From JANNVK01 sp031414415 (GTDB taxonomy: Bacteria; Acidobacteriota; Blastocatellia; Pyrinomonadales; Pyrinomonadaceae), in NCBI GenBank assembly GCA_031414415.1, contig JANNVK010000203.1:1-35122 (forward strand): 35,122 nucleotides of DNA, written 5' to 3'. Below, one piece after another: positions 1-7,684 of this stretch. A model generated the notes under the pieces. That model ran no database searches, was not told the origin of the DNA, and saw only the letters and a program-made list of their open reading frames with translations. The position numbers and the translations under genes are program-made. Position 1 is the first letter of the stretch; each line of letters begins with the position of its first letter.

Positions 1-76
1 CCCGCCCCGAGCACTAATTATATCTGAAAAAACAATCTATAAATTATAAAATTTTACTTCTTTGCATAACAACTTA

Positions 77-104
77 TTGACAAAAGCTAAGAATAGGCGA
101 TACT
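77..104 (+). promoter_or_regulatory. Candidate housekeeping promoter for the CHRD/FG-GAP gene
   Basis: TTGACA (77-82) is a perfect -35 box. It is followed after 16 bases by GATACT (99-104), a 4/6 match to the -10 consensus. It lies about 95 bases upstream of the ATG at 201. Spacing and position are plausible, but the -10 is weak and no transcription data are available. Confidence 0.4.
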
Positions 105-126
105 AATTATAATTTTAAAAATTAGT

Positions 127-144
127 AATTGTCACCTGACAATT
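127..144. promoter_or_regulatory. Perfect palindrome, possible operator
   Basis: AATTGTCACCTGACAATT is a perfect inverted repeat with 8-base arms and a 2-base centre. It lies just downstream of the candidate promoter at 77-104 and upstream of the ribosome binding site of the gene at 201. A dimeric repressor bound here would block early elongation. The operator role is inferred from position only. Confidence 0.3.
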
Positions 145-200
145 TATCTACAAATTCATAATTTGGTTTGTGAATGTTAACAATTTAACTGGAGAAAAAA

Positions 201-1580
201 ATGAATCGAAAATTTTCTGTCTTATGTGTCACCGTAATTACAATGTTTCTACTCGTAGGTTCTCTTCGTGCAGAAACATTCTATGCTTATTTGAATAGTG
301 CTCAAGAAGTTCCAACGAATGCTTCAACCGGAACAGGTTTTGCACGCGTATTTGTTAATGAAGCTGCGGGAACCTTTTCGTTTACAGTAGTCTTCAACGG
401 AATTTCTGGCAACCAAACAGCATCTCACATCCACGCACCGGCTGCGATTGGTGCAAATACAGGAGTTGCAGTTAATCTTGGTGCAGTCGGAGGAACGTCT
501 GGCACAATTAATGGAACTGGAGTCATTTCTGCAACACAACTTGCCCAGTTACGTGCTCATCAAGGTTATGTAAATTTGCACTCAGCGAGTTTTCCAGGTG
601 GTGAGATTCGCGGTCAGCTTGGAATCAAACGTCCGGTAGATTTCGATGGTGATGGAAGGCAAGATTATAGTGTATTACGGTTTCCTAACGTTGCTCCACC
701 GGGAGTTTCGCCTATTACTTTCCTAAATTTTAACAGTACAGTCGGAGCTCAATATCCTGGTTTTGGAAATGCAAATACAGATTTTCCAACTCCTGGAGAT
801 TATGATGGCGATGGTAAAGACGACCTAGCATTTTTCAGAGCCGGAGCAACAGCTGGTGCTCAAAGCGAATATTTTATTTTCAGAAGTTCAAATAATACTC
901 TGCAATACTTTGCTTGGGGAGTAAACGGCGATCTCAATGTTGCACGCGATTACGATGGAGATGGGATTACCGATGTTGCAGTCTTCCGAAAAGGAGCAAC
1001 CACATTAGCACAAGCCGTTTGGTATATTCGGCAAAGTGCAACAAACACAGTTAAAATTATTTATTTCGGCATTTCAGGAACTGGGACAACGAGTGGTGAT
1101 GTGCCTGTTCCTGGAGATTATGATGGTGATGGTAAATTCGATGCCGCGGTTTATCGCTTTGGCGGAATAGCACCAGATAACACTTATATTGTTCAGAGAA
1201 GTTCTGATGGTGTCTTCACCTTTCAACAATGGGGTAATTTTCAGACTGATTATGTAGTTCCTGGTGATTACGATGGTGATGGAAAATATGACTTCGCGGT
1301 AGCAAGAACTGGTGCCGCAGCATCTTCGCCGATGGTTTGGTGGATTCTACAAAGCTCTAATAGCGTAACTAAAACACAACCTTTCGGAATTACATCTGAT
1401 GTTCCAACTCAAGGTGATTACGATGGAGATGCGAGAACGGATATTTCTGTTTATCGTGCTGGTGCAACGGCTGGAGCTCCAAGTGTTTTCTGGGTTTTGA
1501 ACAGTTTTAACAATACTGCTCTCGGAACAACTTGGGGAGTTCGGGGCGACTTTGCGGTTGCTACATTTGACGCTCGCTAA
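201..1580 (+). CDS. Secreted CHRD domain protein with C-terminal FG-GAP/VCBS repeats
   Basis: Product of 459 residues. Residues 1-24 form a signal peptide ending in LRA-E. Residues about 25-142 form a CHRD domain (the chordin-type fold common in bacterial secreted proteins), with the typical SHIHAPA and PGGEIRGQL segments. From residue 147 on there are six calcium-loop repeats of the DxDGDGxxDxAVxR type (for example DYDGDGITDVAVFR), expected to build a beta-propeller-like FG-GAP/VCBS module. The start is supported by GGAG at 191-194. The protein should be exported and bind calcium, but its ligand is unknown. A second CHRD plus FG-GAP protein lies at 32240-34339 on the other strand, and two more proteins share only the repeat module. 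Binding or adhesion is inferred; no catalytic motif is visible. Confidence 0.85.
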   Translation: MNRKFSVLCVTVITMFLLVGSLRAETFYAYLNSAQEVPTNASTGTGFARVFVNEAAGTFSFTVVFNGISGNQTASHIHAPAAIGANTGVAVNLGAVGGTSGTINGTGVISATQLAQLRAHQGYVNLHSASFPGGEIRGQLGIKRPVDFDGDGRQDYSVLRFPNVAPPGVSPITFLNFNSTVGAQYPGFGNANTDFPTPGDYDGDGKDDLAFFRAGATAGAQSEYFIFRSSNNTLQYFAWGVNGDLNVARDYDGDGITDVAVFRKGATTLAQAVWYIRQSATNTVKIIYFGISGTGTTSGDVPVPGDYDGDGKFDAAVYRFGGIAPDNTYIVQRSSDGVFTFQQWGNFQTDYVVPGDYDGDGKYDFAVARTGAAASSPMVWWILQSSNSVTKTQPFGITSDVPTQGDYDGDARTDISVYRAGATAGAPSVFWVLNSFNNTALGTTWGVRGDFAVATFDAR

Positions 1581-1602
1581 ATTGGCAGTAATTTTATTTG
1601 CC

Positions 1603-1636
1603 AAAAAAACGCAATCTTTCGAGGTTGCGTTTTTTT
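1603..1636 (+). terminator. Rho-independent terminator after the CHRD/FG-GAP gene
   Basis: A perfect 12-base stem pairs 1603-1614 with 1625-1636 around a 10-base loop. One arm ends in seven T, and the other begins with seven A, so it could work in both directions. It starts 22 bases after the stop codon. Confidence 0.85.
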
Positions 1637-1757
1637 ATCTAAATTTATTCTGTAAATGCACCATAACGTAACTGAGATACACCAACTCGAAACATTCGTG
1701 AACCGACTTCCCTTCTCTTTTTCAATAAAAACAGGTATTATCAGCCAAATTGATACG

Positions 1758-1773
1758 TGGCATAGTCTTTGCT
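1758..1773 (+). promoter_or_regulatory. Sigma-54 (-24/-12) promoter upstream of the glycine-rich secreted protein
   Basis: TGGCATAGTCTTTGCT matches the RpoN consensus TGGCAYRNNNNTTGCW at every defined position. GG at 1759-1760 and GC at 1771-1772 are separated by the required 10 bases. The start site would fall near 1783, leaving a leader of about 40 bases before the ATG at 1824. The match is read directly from the sequence; use by RpoN is inferred. Confidence 0.65.
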
Positions 1774-1823
1774 AAATATTCCGCAGGTGGTTCAAAAAAT
1801 TACTTGCGAAGAAAAAAGTTATT

Positions 1824-2486
1824 ATGAAATCTACAATCTTTGCTTTATTTTTGAGTTTATTGATGATAATCGGTTCAGCTTTTGCTCAAACAAATCAACC
1901 AAAACAGATATTTGAGAAACAAACGAATCTCTTAAGTGCAAATCCAAATGAAATTTTGGCTGGAACTATTCTTTCTATTCAAACTGAATCAGAAATTAAT
2001 TCTACCAACTCTGCGGTTAATGACACATTTACGACAATTTTGATTGAACCAATTATTGTAAATGGAATAACTATTCTACCGTCAAAAACTGTTATTGAAG
2101 GAAAAGTTACTAAAGTCGAAAAATCTGGACGACGCGGCACAGCAGGAATTCTTGAATTAACATTCGATAAAATAAAGTTTCTTGACGGAAGTTCAAGAGA
2201 ATTGAAAGGTGAATTAGTTGATGTTTCCGGAAAAGCCCAACAACTTAAAGGAAAGTCGGCAACATTCGGAAATATTGCAATAGTCGGCGGCGGAATTGGA
2301 GCTGGAACGGCAATCGGTATTGCGGCTGGCGGAAATAATAAATCGGTAATTGGCGGATTGCTTGGTGCCGGAATCGGAATTAGTTCTGTTTTTTTGAGAA
2401 AAGGTGATGAAGCAGTTTTGAAAGCTAATTCGAAAATTAAAATAAGGATTAAAGAAACTGTCAGTTTACCAGTAAAAGATTTTTAA
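1824..2486 (+). CDS. Secreted hypothetical protein with glycine-zipper segment
   Basis: Product of 220 residues. Residues 1-21 form a signal peptide (AFA-Q). Residues about 45-140 are beta-rich, running from LAGTILSIQTESEINS through the LEPIIVNG-like stretch to the KFLDGSSRELKG segment. This resembles the periplasmic beta-barrel part of TrbI/VirB10-like proteins, only by eye. Residues about 150-190 are a hydrophobic glycine-rich stretch (IVGGGIGAGTAIGIAAGG, then GGLLGAGIG) with GxxxG spacing, typical of a glycine zipper or membrane-associated helix pair. It is preceded by a strong sigma-54 promoter motif and followed by a terminator, so it is probably monocistronic. I do not recognise a specific function; an envelope role is inferred. 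Confidence 0.75.
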   Translation: MKSTIFALFLSLLMIIGSAFAQTNQPKQIFEKQTNLLSANPNEILAGTILSIQTESEINSTNSAVNDTFTTILIEPIIVNGITILPSKTVIEGKVTKVEKSGRRGTAGILELTFDKIKFLDGSSRELKGELVDVSGKAQQLKGKSATFGNIAIVGGGIGAGTAIGIAAGGNNKSVIGGLLGAGIGISSVFLRKGDEAVLKANSKIKIRIKETVSLPVKDF

Positions 2487-2529
2487 ATTTGGTCAATTTG
2501 GAGCAATTTCCAAGCGTGACCAAGTGATA

Positions 2530-2570
2530 AAGCCTGAGACGAAGGGGAGAGCGTCTTAGGCTTTTTCTTT
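2530..2570 (+). terminator. Terminator after the glycine-rich protein gene
   Basis: AAGCCTGAGACG (2530-2541) pairs with CGTCTTAGGCTT (2552-2563) with one G-U pair, followed by a T-rich tail. It lies 43 bases after the stop at 2486 and before mdh. Confidence 0.8.
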
Positions 2571-2719
2571 GTTTGGTGACATTTTCCTTGAGTATTTCAA
2601 CTCGGATTGTTTTAATGGCAAACAACTTTTTCGCAAGCGAGTTTGCCGATAATTCTAAAGCCAAGTAAAATATCGTCTTATCTGAATAAATTAAACTTAT
2701 CAAAAAAAGAGGAATTAAT

Positions 2720-3652
2720 ATGACGGGAAGAAATAAAATTACGGTTGTCGGTGCGGGAAATATCGGCGGAACCGCGGCACATTGGATTGCGTCAAAAGAA
2801 TTAGCCGACGTTGTGTTGGTTGATATTGTTGAAGGCACTCCGCAAGGAAAATGTTTGGATTTGGCACAAGCCGCACCGATTGACGGTTTCGACGTTAAAC
2901 TTGTCGGCTCAAACGGTTACGAAGAAACGGCAAATTCCGATGTGGTAATTATCACTGCAGGTTTGGCACGCAAACCCGGAATGAGCCGCGATGATCTTTT
3001 GAAAACAAACGCGGACATCGTTGGCGGTGTGACCGAACAAATTGCGAAATATTCTCCAAACGCATTTATTATCGTTGTTTCAAATCCTTTGGACGCAATG
3101 GCACAACTTGCTTTTCGTCGTTCGGGTTTCCCAAAAAATCGAGTGATGGGAATGGCTGGAATTTTAGATTCTGCCAGAATGCGTTGTTTTGTCGCCGAAG
3201 AATTAAATGTTTCGGTTGAAAATGTTACCTGTTTTGTTCTTGGCGGACACGGCGACACAATGGTTCCGCTTCCAAGATATTCGACGGTTGCCGGAATTCC
3301 GATAACAGAGTTGCTTTCAAAAGAGAAAATTGATGAAATTTGTAAACGCACGGCAAACGGTGGTGCAGAAATAGTTGGTCTATTGAAAACTGGTTCGGCG
3401 TTTTATGCACCAAGTCTCGCAGCGGTCGAAATGGCTGAGGCAATTTTGAAAGACAAGAAGAAAATTCTTCCGTGTTGCGTCATGCTTGAAGGCGAATATG
3501 GAATCAATAATTTGTTTGTTGGCGTTCCTTGTAAACTCGGGAAAAATGGCGTTGAGCAAATTATTGAAATTAGTTTGACGACTGAAGAGCGTGCTGCTTT
3601 GCATAAATCGGCGGCTGCGGTTGAAGAATTGGTAAAAATTCTAGGCGTTTAA
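2720..3652 (+). CDS. mdh: Malate dehydrogenase (LDH-like type)
   Basis: Product of 310 residues, normal length for the LDH-like bacterial malate dehydrogenases. It interconverts malate and oxaloacetate with NAD in the TCA cycle in the cytoplasm. The Rossmann loop VGAGNIGG is at residues 10-17. An acidic residue follows strand 2 (VVLVDIVEG), typical of NAD preference. The mobile active-site loop contains ARKPGMSRDDLL with the substrate arginines. SNPLDAM follows, and the catalytic histidine sits in LGGHGDTMVP. The start is set by GAGGAA at 2709-2714, five bases before the ATG. The gene stands alone between two terminators. Confidence in MDH over lactate dehydrogenase is high because of the RKPGMSR loop. 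Confidence 0.96.
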   Translation: MTGRNKITVVGAGNIGGTAAHWIASKELADVVLVDIVEGTPQGKCLDLAQAAPIDGFDVKLVGSNGYEETANSDVVIITAGLARKPGMSRDDLLKTNADIVGGVTEQIAKYSPNAFIIVVSNPLDAMAQLAFRRSGFPKNRVMGMAGILDSARMRCFVAEELNVSVENVTCFVLGGHGDTMVPLPRYSTVAGIPITELLSKEKIDEICKRTANGGAEIVGLLKTGSAFYAPSLAAVEMAEAILKDKKKILPCCVMLEGEYGINNLFVGVPCKLGKNGVEQIIEISLTTEERAALHKSAAAVEELVKILGV

Positions 3653-3671
3653 AACTTGTTTAAAATTAATT

Positions 3672-3710
3672 AAAAAAAGTCGAGTAGATTGTTTTCTACA
3701 CGACTTTTTT
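3672..3710 (+). terminator. Terminator after mdh
   Basis: AGTCGAGTAGA pairs with TCTACACGACT around a short loop, with one A/A mismatch. It is flanked by A-rich and T-rich tails, so it may also end transcripts from the opposing gene at 3806. Confidence 0.8.
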
Positions 3711-3723
3711 GCGTATATCTTAA

Positions 3724-3820
3724 AATGCCAAGTCGCTATCGCTCCGTGTTCTGATTTTAACGGACTGATAAGAATGCCAAGTCGCTATCGCTCCGTGTTC
3801 TGATTTTAACGGACTGATAA
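3724..3820. repeat. 48-bp exact tandem duplication overlapping a gene end
   Basis: Two identical 48-base copies occupy 3724-3771 and 3773-3820, separated by one G. The second copy contains the last codons (Leu-Ser-Val-Arg and stop, 3806-3820) of the minus-strand FG-GAP gene. The first copy therefore carries a second, untranslated copy of that gene end. Confidence 0.95.
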
Positions 3821-4804
3821 TGAAGGTAATGGAAGATCGGTTGAATTACCGAATTTCTTCGAGTTATCGGCTAGATTATTTGAACTTTGTAAAATATACC
3901 AATGTCCATCACGATAAACTGCAATATCTGCAACGCTATCGCCATCGTAATCAGCCGGAACTAATTTATCAGTCGCAAGTCCCCATTTTTGTCGTCTCAT
4001 AACGCCGACAGAACTTTGTCTGACATACCAAGTTTGGTCACTTTCACGAAAAACAGCGAGATCAACTTTGCCGTCGCCATCATAATCAGCCGGAACTAAC
4101 TTGTCTGTTGAAAGCCCGAAAGTATAATATTTGAAGTCATCAGGTTCTTGAGTTGAATAATTTATATACCAAGTTGAATTACTTGGGCGGAAAACAGCGA
4201 AGTCAGCTCTGCCATCGCCACTATAATCAGCAACGACAGGTTTATCGCCTTGAATCCCGAAGCGAAAATGTTTAACTAAAGGACTACTTGCAATGTTTGC
4301 TTGATGTAAAATAAAAAAATCGCCGTCAATTCCCGGTCGGTAAACTGCGTAATCTACTAAATTATCACCATCAAAGTCGTCACAGACAGGAATATCACCG
4401 ATTTTCCCCCAAGCAACGCCCGTTAAAGTGTTATCTAAACTTCTTAAAACAAAGAAATCAGGTTCGCCTTCGACATCGGTTGGTCTCCAAATCGCCATAT
4501 CTGTTTTTTGATCTCCATCAAAATCAGCCGGAACAGGCGTGTCCGTTGTCAGCCCAAATGTTTGTGCCATGAAACCATCAACACTTTGGTTAACAAACCA
4601 ATCGCCATTTCTGAAAATTGCAGTGTCTGATTTTCCGTCGCCATCAAAATCCATTTGGACGGTTTGCGAAACAGATTTTAATTTTGCCGCCGAAATATTG
4701 CTTGGAAGCAATAGTGAACCCGAAGTAATAGCAAAAATTGCTAAAACAATTGAAACGATTGAAAATATGAAATCGCTTTTGTAGTTGTTATTTATTTTGT
4801 TCAT
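3806..4804 (-). CDS. Exported FG-GAP/VCBS repeat protein
   Basis: Product of 332 residues from the ATG at 4804; a GTG at 4822 would add six residues, and neither start has a clear Shine-Dalgarno. A hydrophobic segment (FIFSIVSIVLAIFAITSG) near the N-terminus acts as signal peptide or anchor. The rest is nearly all repeats: DFDGDGKSDTAIFR, DFDGDQKTDMAIWR, DFDGDNLVDYAVYR, DYSGDGRADFAVFR, DYDGDGKVDLAVFR and DYDGDSVADIAVYR. Each is followed by a WY or FFxLxS stretch and a FG...DxPVPAD linker. This predicts a six- to seven-bladed calcium-binding propeller with no other domain, unlike its relatives in the window. It is convergent with mdh. The function is unknown; a surface binding role is inferred. 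Confidence 0.8.
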   Translation of the reverse strand: MNKINNNYKSDFIFSIVSIVLAIFAITSGSLLLPSNISAAKLKSVSQTVQMDFDGDGKSDTAIFRNGDWFVNQSVDGFMAQTFGLTTDTPVPADFDGDQKTDMAIWRPTDVEGEPDFFVLRSLDNTLTGVAWGKIGDIPVCDDFDGDNLVDYAVYRPGIDGDFFILHQANIASSPLVKHFRFGIQGDKPVVADYSGDGRADFAVFRPSNSTWYINYSTQEPDDFKYYTFGLSTDKLVPADYDGDGKVDLAVFRESDQTWYVRQSSVGVMRRQKWGLATDKLVPADYDGDSVADIAVYRDGHWYILQSSNNLADNSKKFGNSTDLPLPSLSVR

Positions 4805-4958
4805 TTGAGATTTTGTTGTCACTTTTTTTGACAGTTGTGGAATTTAGAAATCGGCAGGAACGAAAGGTTTTACTTTAAATTTGAAAACGCAATAGTAGTG
4901 CGTTAAATATAGTTTAACAAAGTGAAGAGGCTGTTTTCAATATTTTTTATTTAATATT

Positions 4959-5003
4959 AAATCGGTCAAATTGATTGTGTCACCATTTCATTCTGACCGA
5001 TTT
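4959..5003. promoter_or_regulatory. Inverted repeat upstream of the sigma-54 promoter, candidate enhancer site
   Basis: AAATCGGTCA (4959-4968) and TGACCGATTT (4994-5003) are perfect 10-base inverted arms with a 25-base spacer. The centre lies about 97 bases before the predicted sigma-54 start site, the usual distance range for activator (bacterial enhancer-binding protein) sites. The assignment is inferred. A second smaller inverted repeat, AACGCA...TGCGTT, is at 4886-4904. Confidence 0.4.
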
Positions 5004-5051
5004 CAAAACACATAAAATATTTAAACGCTTTTAAATCAACATTTACAGCTT

Positions 5052-5067
5052 TGGCACGAACATTGCA
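5052..5067 (+). promoter_or_regulatory. Sigma-54 (-24/-12) promoter for the subtilisin-like protease
   Basis: TGGCACGAACATTGCA is a perfect match to the RpoN consensus. GG at 5053-5054 and GC at 5065-5066 are 10 bases apart. The predicted start site is near 5078, 46 bases before the ATG at 5124. Of all regulatory signals in the window this is the most convincing. Confidence 0.8.
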
Positions 5068-5123
5068 AATAGGTTTGTGGAGATACTTCTCTGGATTACC
5101 ATTTTTTGTAAAAAGGTTTCAAT

Positions 5124-7628
5124 ATGAAAAAGTCAATTTCTTTATTAATTTTATTAGCGGTTTGCTTAATGAACATTATATTTGTGCCAGCACTTGCACA
5201 AACAAAGTCAACAAATAAGAACAACACGACTTTGTCAGAATATTCTGTGGATTTAACACAACTTGCTCGTGAAGGCAGAATCAAATCAACATTAAATTAT
5301 AATGTTGAGGTTGACAGCCTTATTAAATCACTTTCATCGAAAGAATTAAAACAACCACTATTGCTCGATGAAACCAATGAAAACCAAGAGTTAGTTGTTG
5401 AAAAATTAGCTTTAAGAATAGTTAGTGGAAATGTTCCGACTGAACTCAAGAATAAAAAAATTCTTCAACTTAACATCAACAATTTGTTTCACACAACAAA
5501 TCGTGCGGGAGTTATTTCAGACGTAGTTGCTAAAAGACTCGATGGCGTAATTTCTGATGTCCTAGCGTCAAATGGCGAAGTTATTTTATTTGTTGACAAA
5601 ATATCTAGTTTTGTTAATGCAACAGATCAAAATACAGCATTAATTAAAGTTCTATTGAATCAAAAATTAAAAGTAATTGGTGGAAGTTCGGTGAATGCTT
5701 TTGATAAAGAGATTAATAACAATTTAGATGTTTCTGCTCTTTTTCATCCTATTATGATAGGCGATGCAAATAACTTATCAGAAAAAGAAATGCTCCGAAA
5801 TGCAAAAAACGAAGGTTTTCGCGGCGACACAGTTTCACCAGATTTACGTGAAATGATGAATCAAGATCTGAGCGGTAACAAACGAATTGATGTGATTTTG
5901 CAAGCAAAAAATGCAGACAATCCAATGTTGCGTTCTTTTCTTTCTGAAAATCAAGTCAAATCTGTTAAGCAAATTGGTAATGACGATACTTTTGTTGCAA
6001 ACCTTCCATTGTCTGCAATTGAAGCCCTAACAAACAGCGGAATGTTTAATTATCTTTCGCCAGATAGAGAGTTAAAAACAACTGGACACGTTGAAGAAAC
6101 AAGTGGAGCAACTACAACTCGTTCACAACCAGCTTTTGGAAATCGTGCTGCTTACACACTTGATGGAACCGGAATTGGAGTTGCAATAGTAGATTCTGGA
6201 CTTTACGCAGCTCACAATGGTTTTAAAAACGCAGCTGGTGCATCAAGAGTTGTGGCAAACGTAAACTTCACAACAACTGTATTAACCGCAACCACTGATA
6301 ATTTTGGACACGGAACACACGTTGCCGGACTTGCAGTTGGTAATTCTGGTTATAATACCGGTGCTTATCGCGGTGTTGCCAACAACTCAAACATTATTAG
6401 TGTCAAGGTTTTGAGCGATATTGGTATCGGACAAACATCTTGGTTATTAAATGGACTTAATTGGATTTTAACTAATAAAACAACTCATAATATTCGTGTT
6501 GTAAATTTAAGTCTCGGAACAACAGCTTATGATACTTACACAAATGATCCGGTTTGTTTAAAGGTTAAAGAATTAGCTGCTGCCGGAATAGTTGTAGTCG
6601 CTGCTGCTGGTAACTTAGGAAGAAATCCCGATGGAACAAAATCTTACGGGAAAATTCATTCACCAGGCAACAGTCCTTATGCGATTACAGTTGGTGCAAC
6701 TAACACACTCGGAACTCCACAAAGAGGCGATGATACTGTTACTTCATACAGTTCACGTGGACCGACTAGAAGTTTTTACACTTCAGGCACAACAAAGGTT
6801 TATGACAATCTTATTAAACCAGACCTAATTGGTCCCGGAAATCGTCTAGTTTCTTATAAATCACTGACACCTTTATTAGTTACAAACACTCCAGCTTTGG
6901 CACCTTTAGATATTAATGCTGGCGGCGTAACTGAAGGAATGATGTATCAAAGTGGAACTTCGATGTCAGCTCCAGTTGTTGCCGGTGCCGCCGCTTTGCT
7001 CTTGCAAGTTAATCCAAAATTAACACCCGGAATGATTAAAATGATCTTGCAATATACTGCACAACCAGTTTCCGGTGCAAATATGTTTGAGCAAGGTGCA
7101 GGACAATTAAACATTGAAGGTGCTGTGAGAATGGCGAGATCAATTAAAAGTGATGTTGATTTCGAAACTGTTGAGAAAGGAAGTTCTTTATTTCCAACCG
7201 GCGGAGTTGCTCCAACGGCTTCTTCAACTCTTAACGGTTCAACATTTGCTTGGTCACAATTGATTCTTGGTCATAGAACTTATATTACAGGGTCAAATTT
7301 GGCTAGTCAGTTCCAAACTGCATACAAGTGGTCAAACAGTTTTGGTGATGGCGAAGTCAATGCAAATGATGTTTTCAGTTTAAATACAACAACTCATTAC
7401 ACAGCGGGACTCACGATAAATCCTAACGTAATGACCAGTAATGGCGGTGCTTTGGGAACTGGTAGTGTCTTTCTTCCATCTGGTGTTTTGGTTGGTGATG
7501 GTGTGTTGGTTGGCGATGGCGTGCTGATCGGCGACGGTGTTTTAGTTGGTGATGGTGTTTTGGTTGGTGACGGTGTTTTGGTTGGTGACAGCGTTTTACT
7601 TGGTGATGACACACCATCGATGCGTTAG
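5124..7628 (+). CDS. Secreted S8 (subtilisin-like) serine protease with hexapeptide-repeat tail
   Basis: Product of 834 residues. The signal peptide covers residues 1-25 (ALA-Q). Residues about 30-335 are a long N-terminal region, probably propeptide plus an unknown domain. The S8 catalytic domain spans about 345-680: Asp357 in IVDSG, His396 in GHGTHVAG, oxyanion Asn497 in AAAGN, and Ser613 in GTSMSAPVVAG, so the triad is complete. The C-terminus (nt 7485-7610) is seven tandem copies of V-L-x-G-D-G/S/D, then TPSMR. It should be an active extracellular protease. AAGG at 5113-5116 supports the start. Transcription is likely RpoN-dependent and may continue into the acetyltransferase 56 bases downstream, because no terminator separates them. 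The substrate is unknown. Confidence 0.92.
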   Translation: MKKSISLLILLAVCLMNIIFVPALAQTKSTNKNNTTLSEYSVDLTQLAREGRIKSTLNYNVEVDSLIKSLSSKELKQPLLLDETNENQELVVEKLALRIVSGNVPTELKNKKILQLNINNLFHTTNRAGVISDVVAKRLDGVISDVLASNGEVILFVDKISSFVNATDQNTALIKVLLNQKLKVIGGSSVNAFDKEINNNLDVSALFHPIMIGDANNLSEKEMLRNAKNEGFRGDTVSPDLREMMNQDLSGNKRIDVILQAKNADNPMLRSFLSENQVKSVKQIGNDDTFVANLPLSAIEALTNSGMFNYLSPDRELKTTGHVEETSGATTTRSQPAFGNRAAYTLDGTGIGVAIVDSGLYAAHNGFKNAAGASRVVANVNFTTTVLTATTDNFGHGTHVAGLAVGNSGYNTGAYRGVANNSNIISVKVLSDIGIGQTSWLLNGLNWILTNKTTHNIRVVNLSLGTTAYDTYTNDPVCLKVKELAAAGIVVVAAAGNLGRNPDGTKSYGKIHSPGNSPYAITVGATNTLGTPQRGDDTVTSYSSRGPTRSFYTSGTTKVYDNLIKPDLIGPGNRLVSYKSLTPLLVTNTPALAPLDINAGGVTEGMMYQSGTSMSAPVVAGAAALLLQVNPKLTPGMIKMILQYTAQPVSGANMFEQGAGQLNIEGAVRMARSIKSDVDFETVEKGSSLFPTGGVAPTASSTLNGSTFAWSQLILGHRTYITGSNLASQFQTAYKWSNSFGDGEVNANDVFSLNTTTHYTAGLTINPNVMTSNGGALGTGSVFLPSGVLVGDGVLVGDGVLIGDGVLVGDGVLVGDGVLVGDSVLLGDDTPSMR
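7485..7610 (+). repeat. 18-bp in-frame tandem repeat, seven units
   Basis: Seven consecutive 18-base units encode VLVGDG-type hexapeptides at the C-terminus of the protease. The units differ mostly at synonymous positions (for example GGT GAT and GGC GAC), so the peptide repeat appears conserved beyond simple recent DNA slippage. Confidence 0.95.
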
Positions 7629-7684
7629 TTATTCTCGAATAAATAAAAAGGAAAAAAACACTTAAAAAAAGGAGAGAAAAACAA

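Noticed and set aside
3724..3820. CRISPR array.
   Set aside because: Only two long copies separated by one base; there are no spacers and no cas genes.
4888..4904. Possible minus-strand sigma-54 promoter for the FG-GAP gene at 3806 (ACGCACTACTATTGCG).
   Set aside because: The -12 TTGC and the spacing fit, but the essential GG of the -24 element is CG, so it is below the level I accept.
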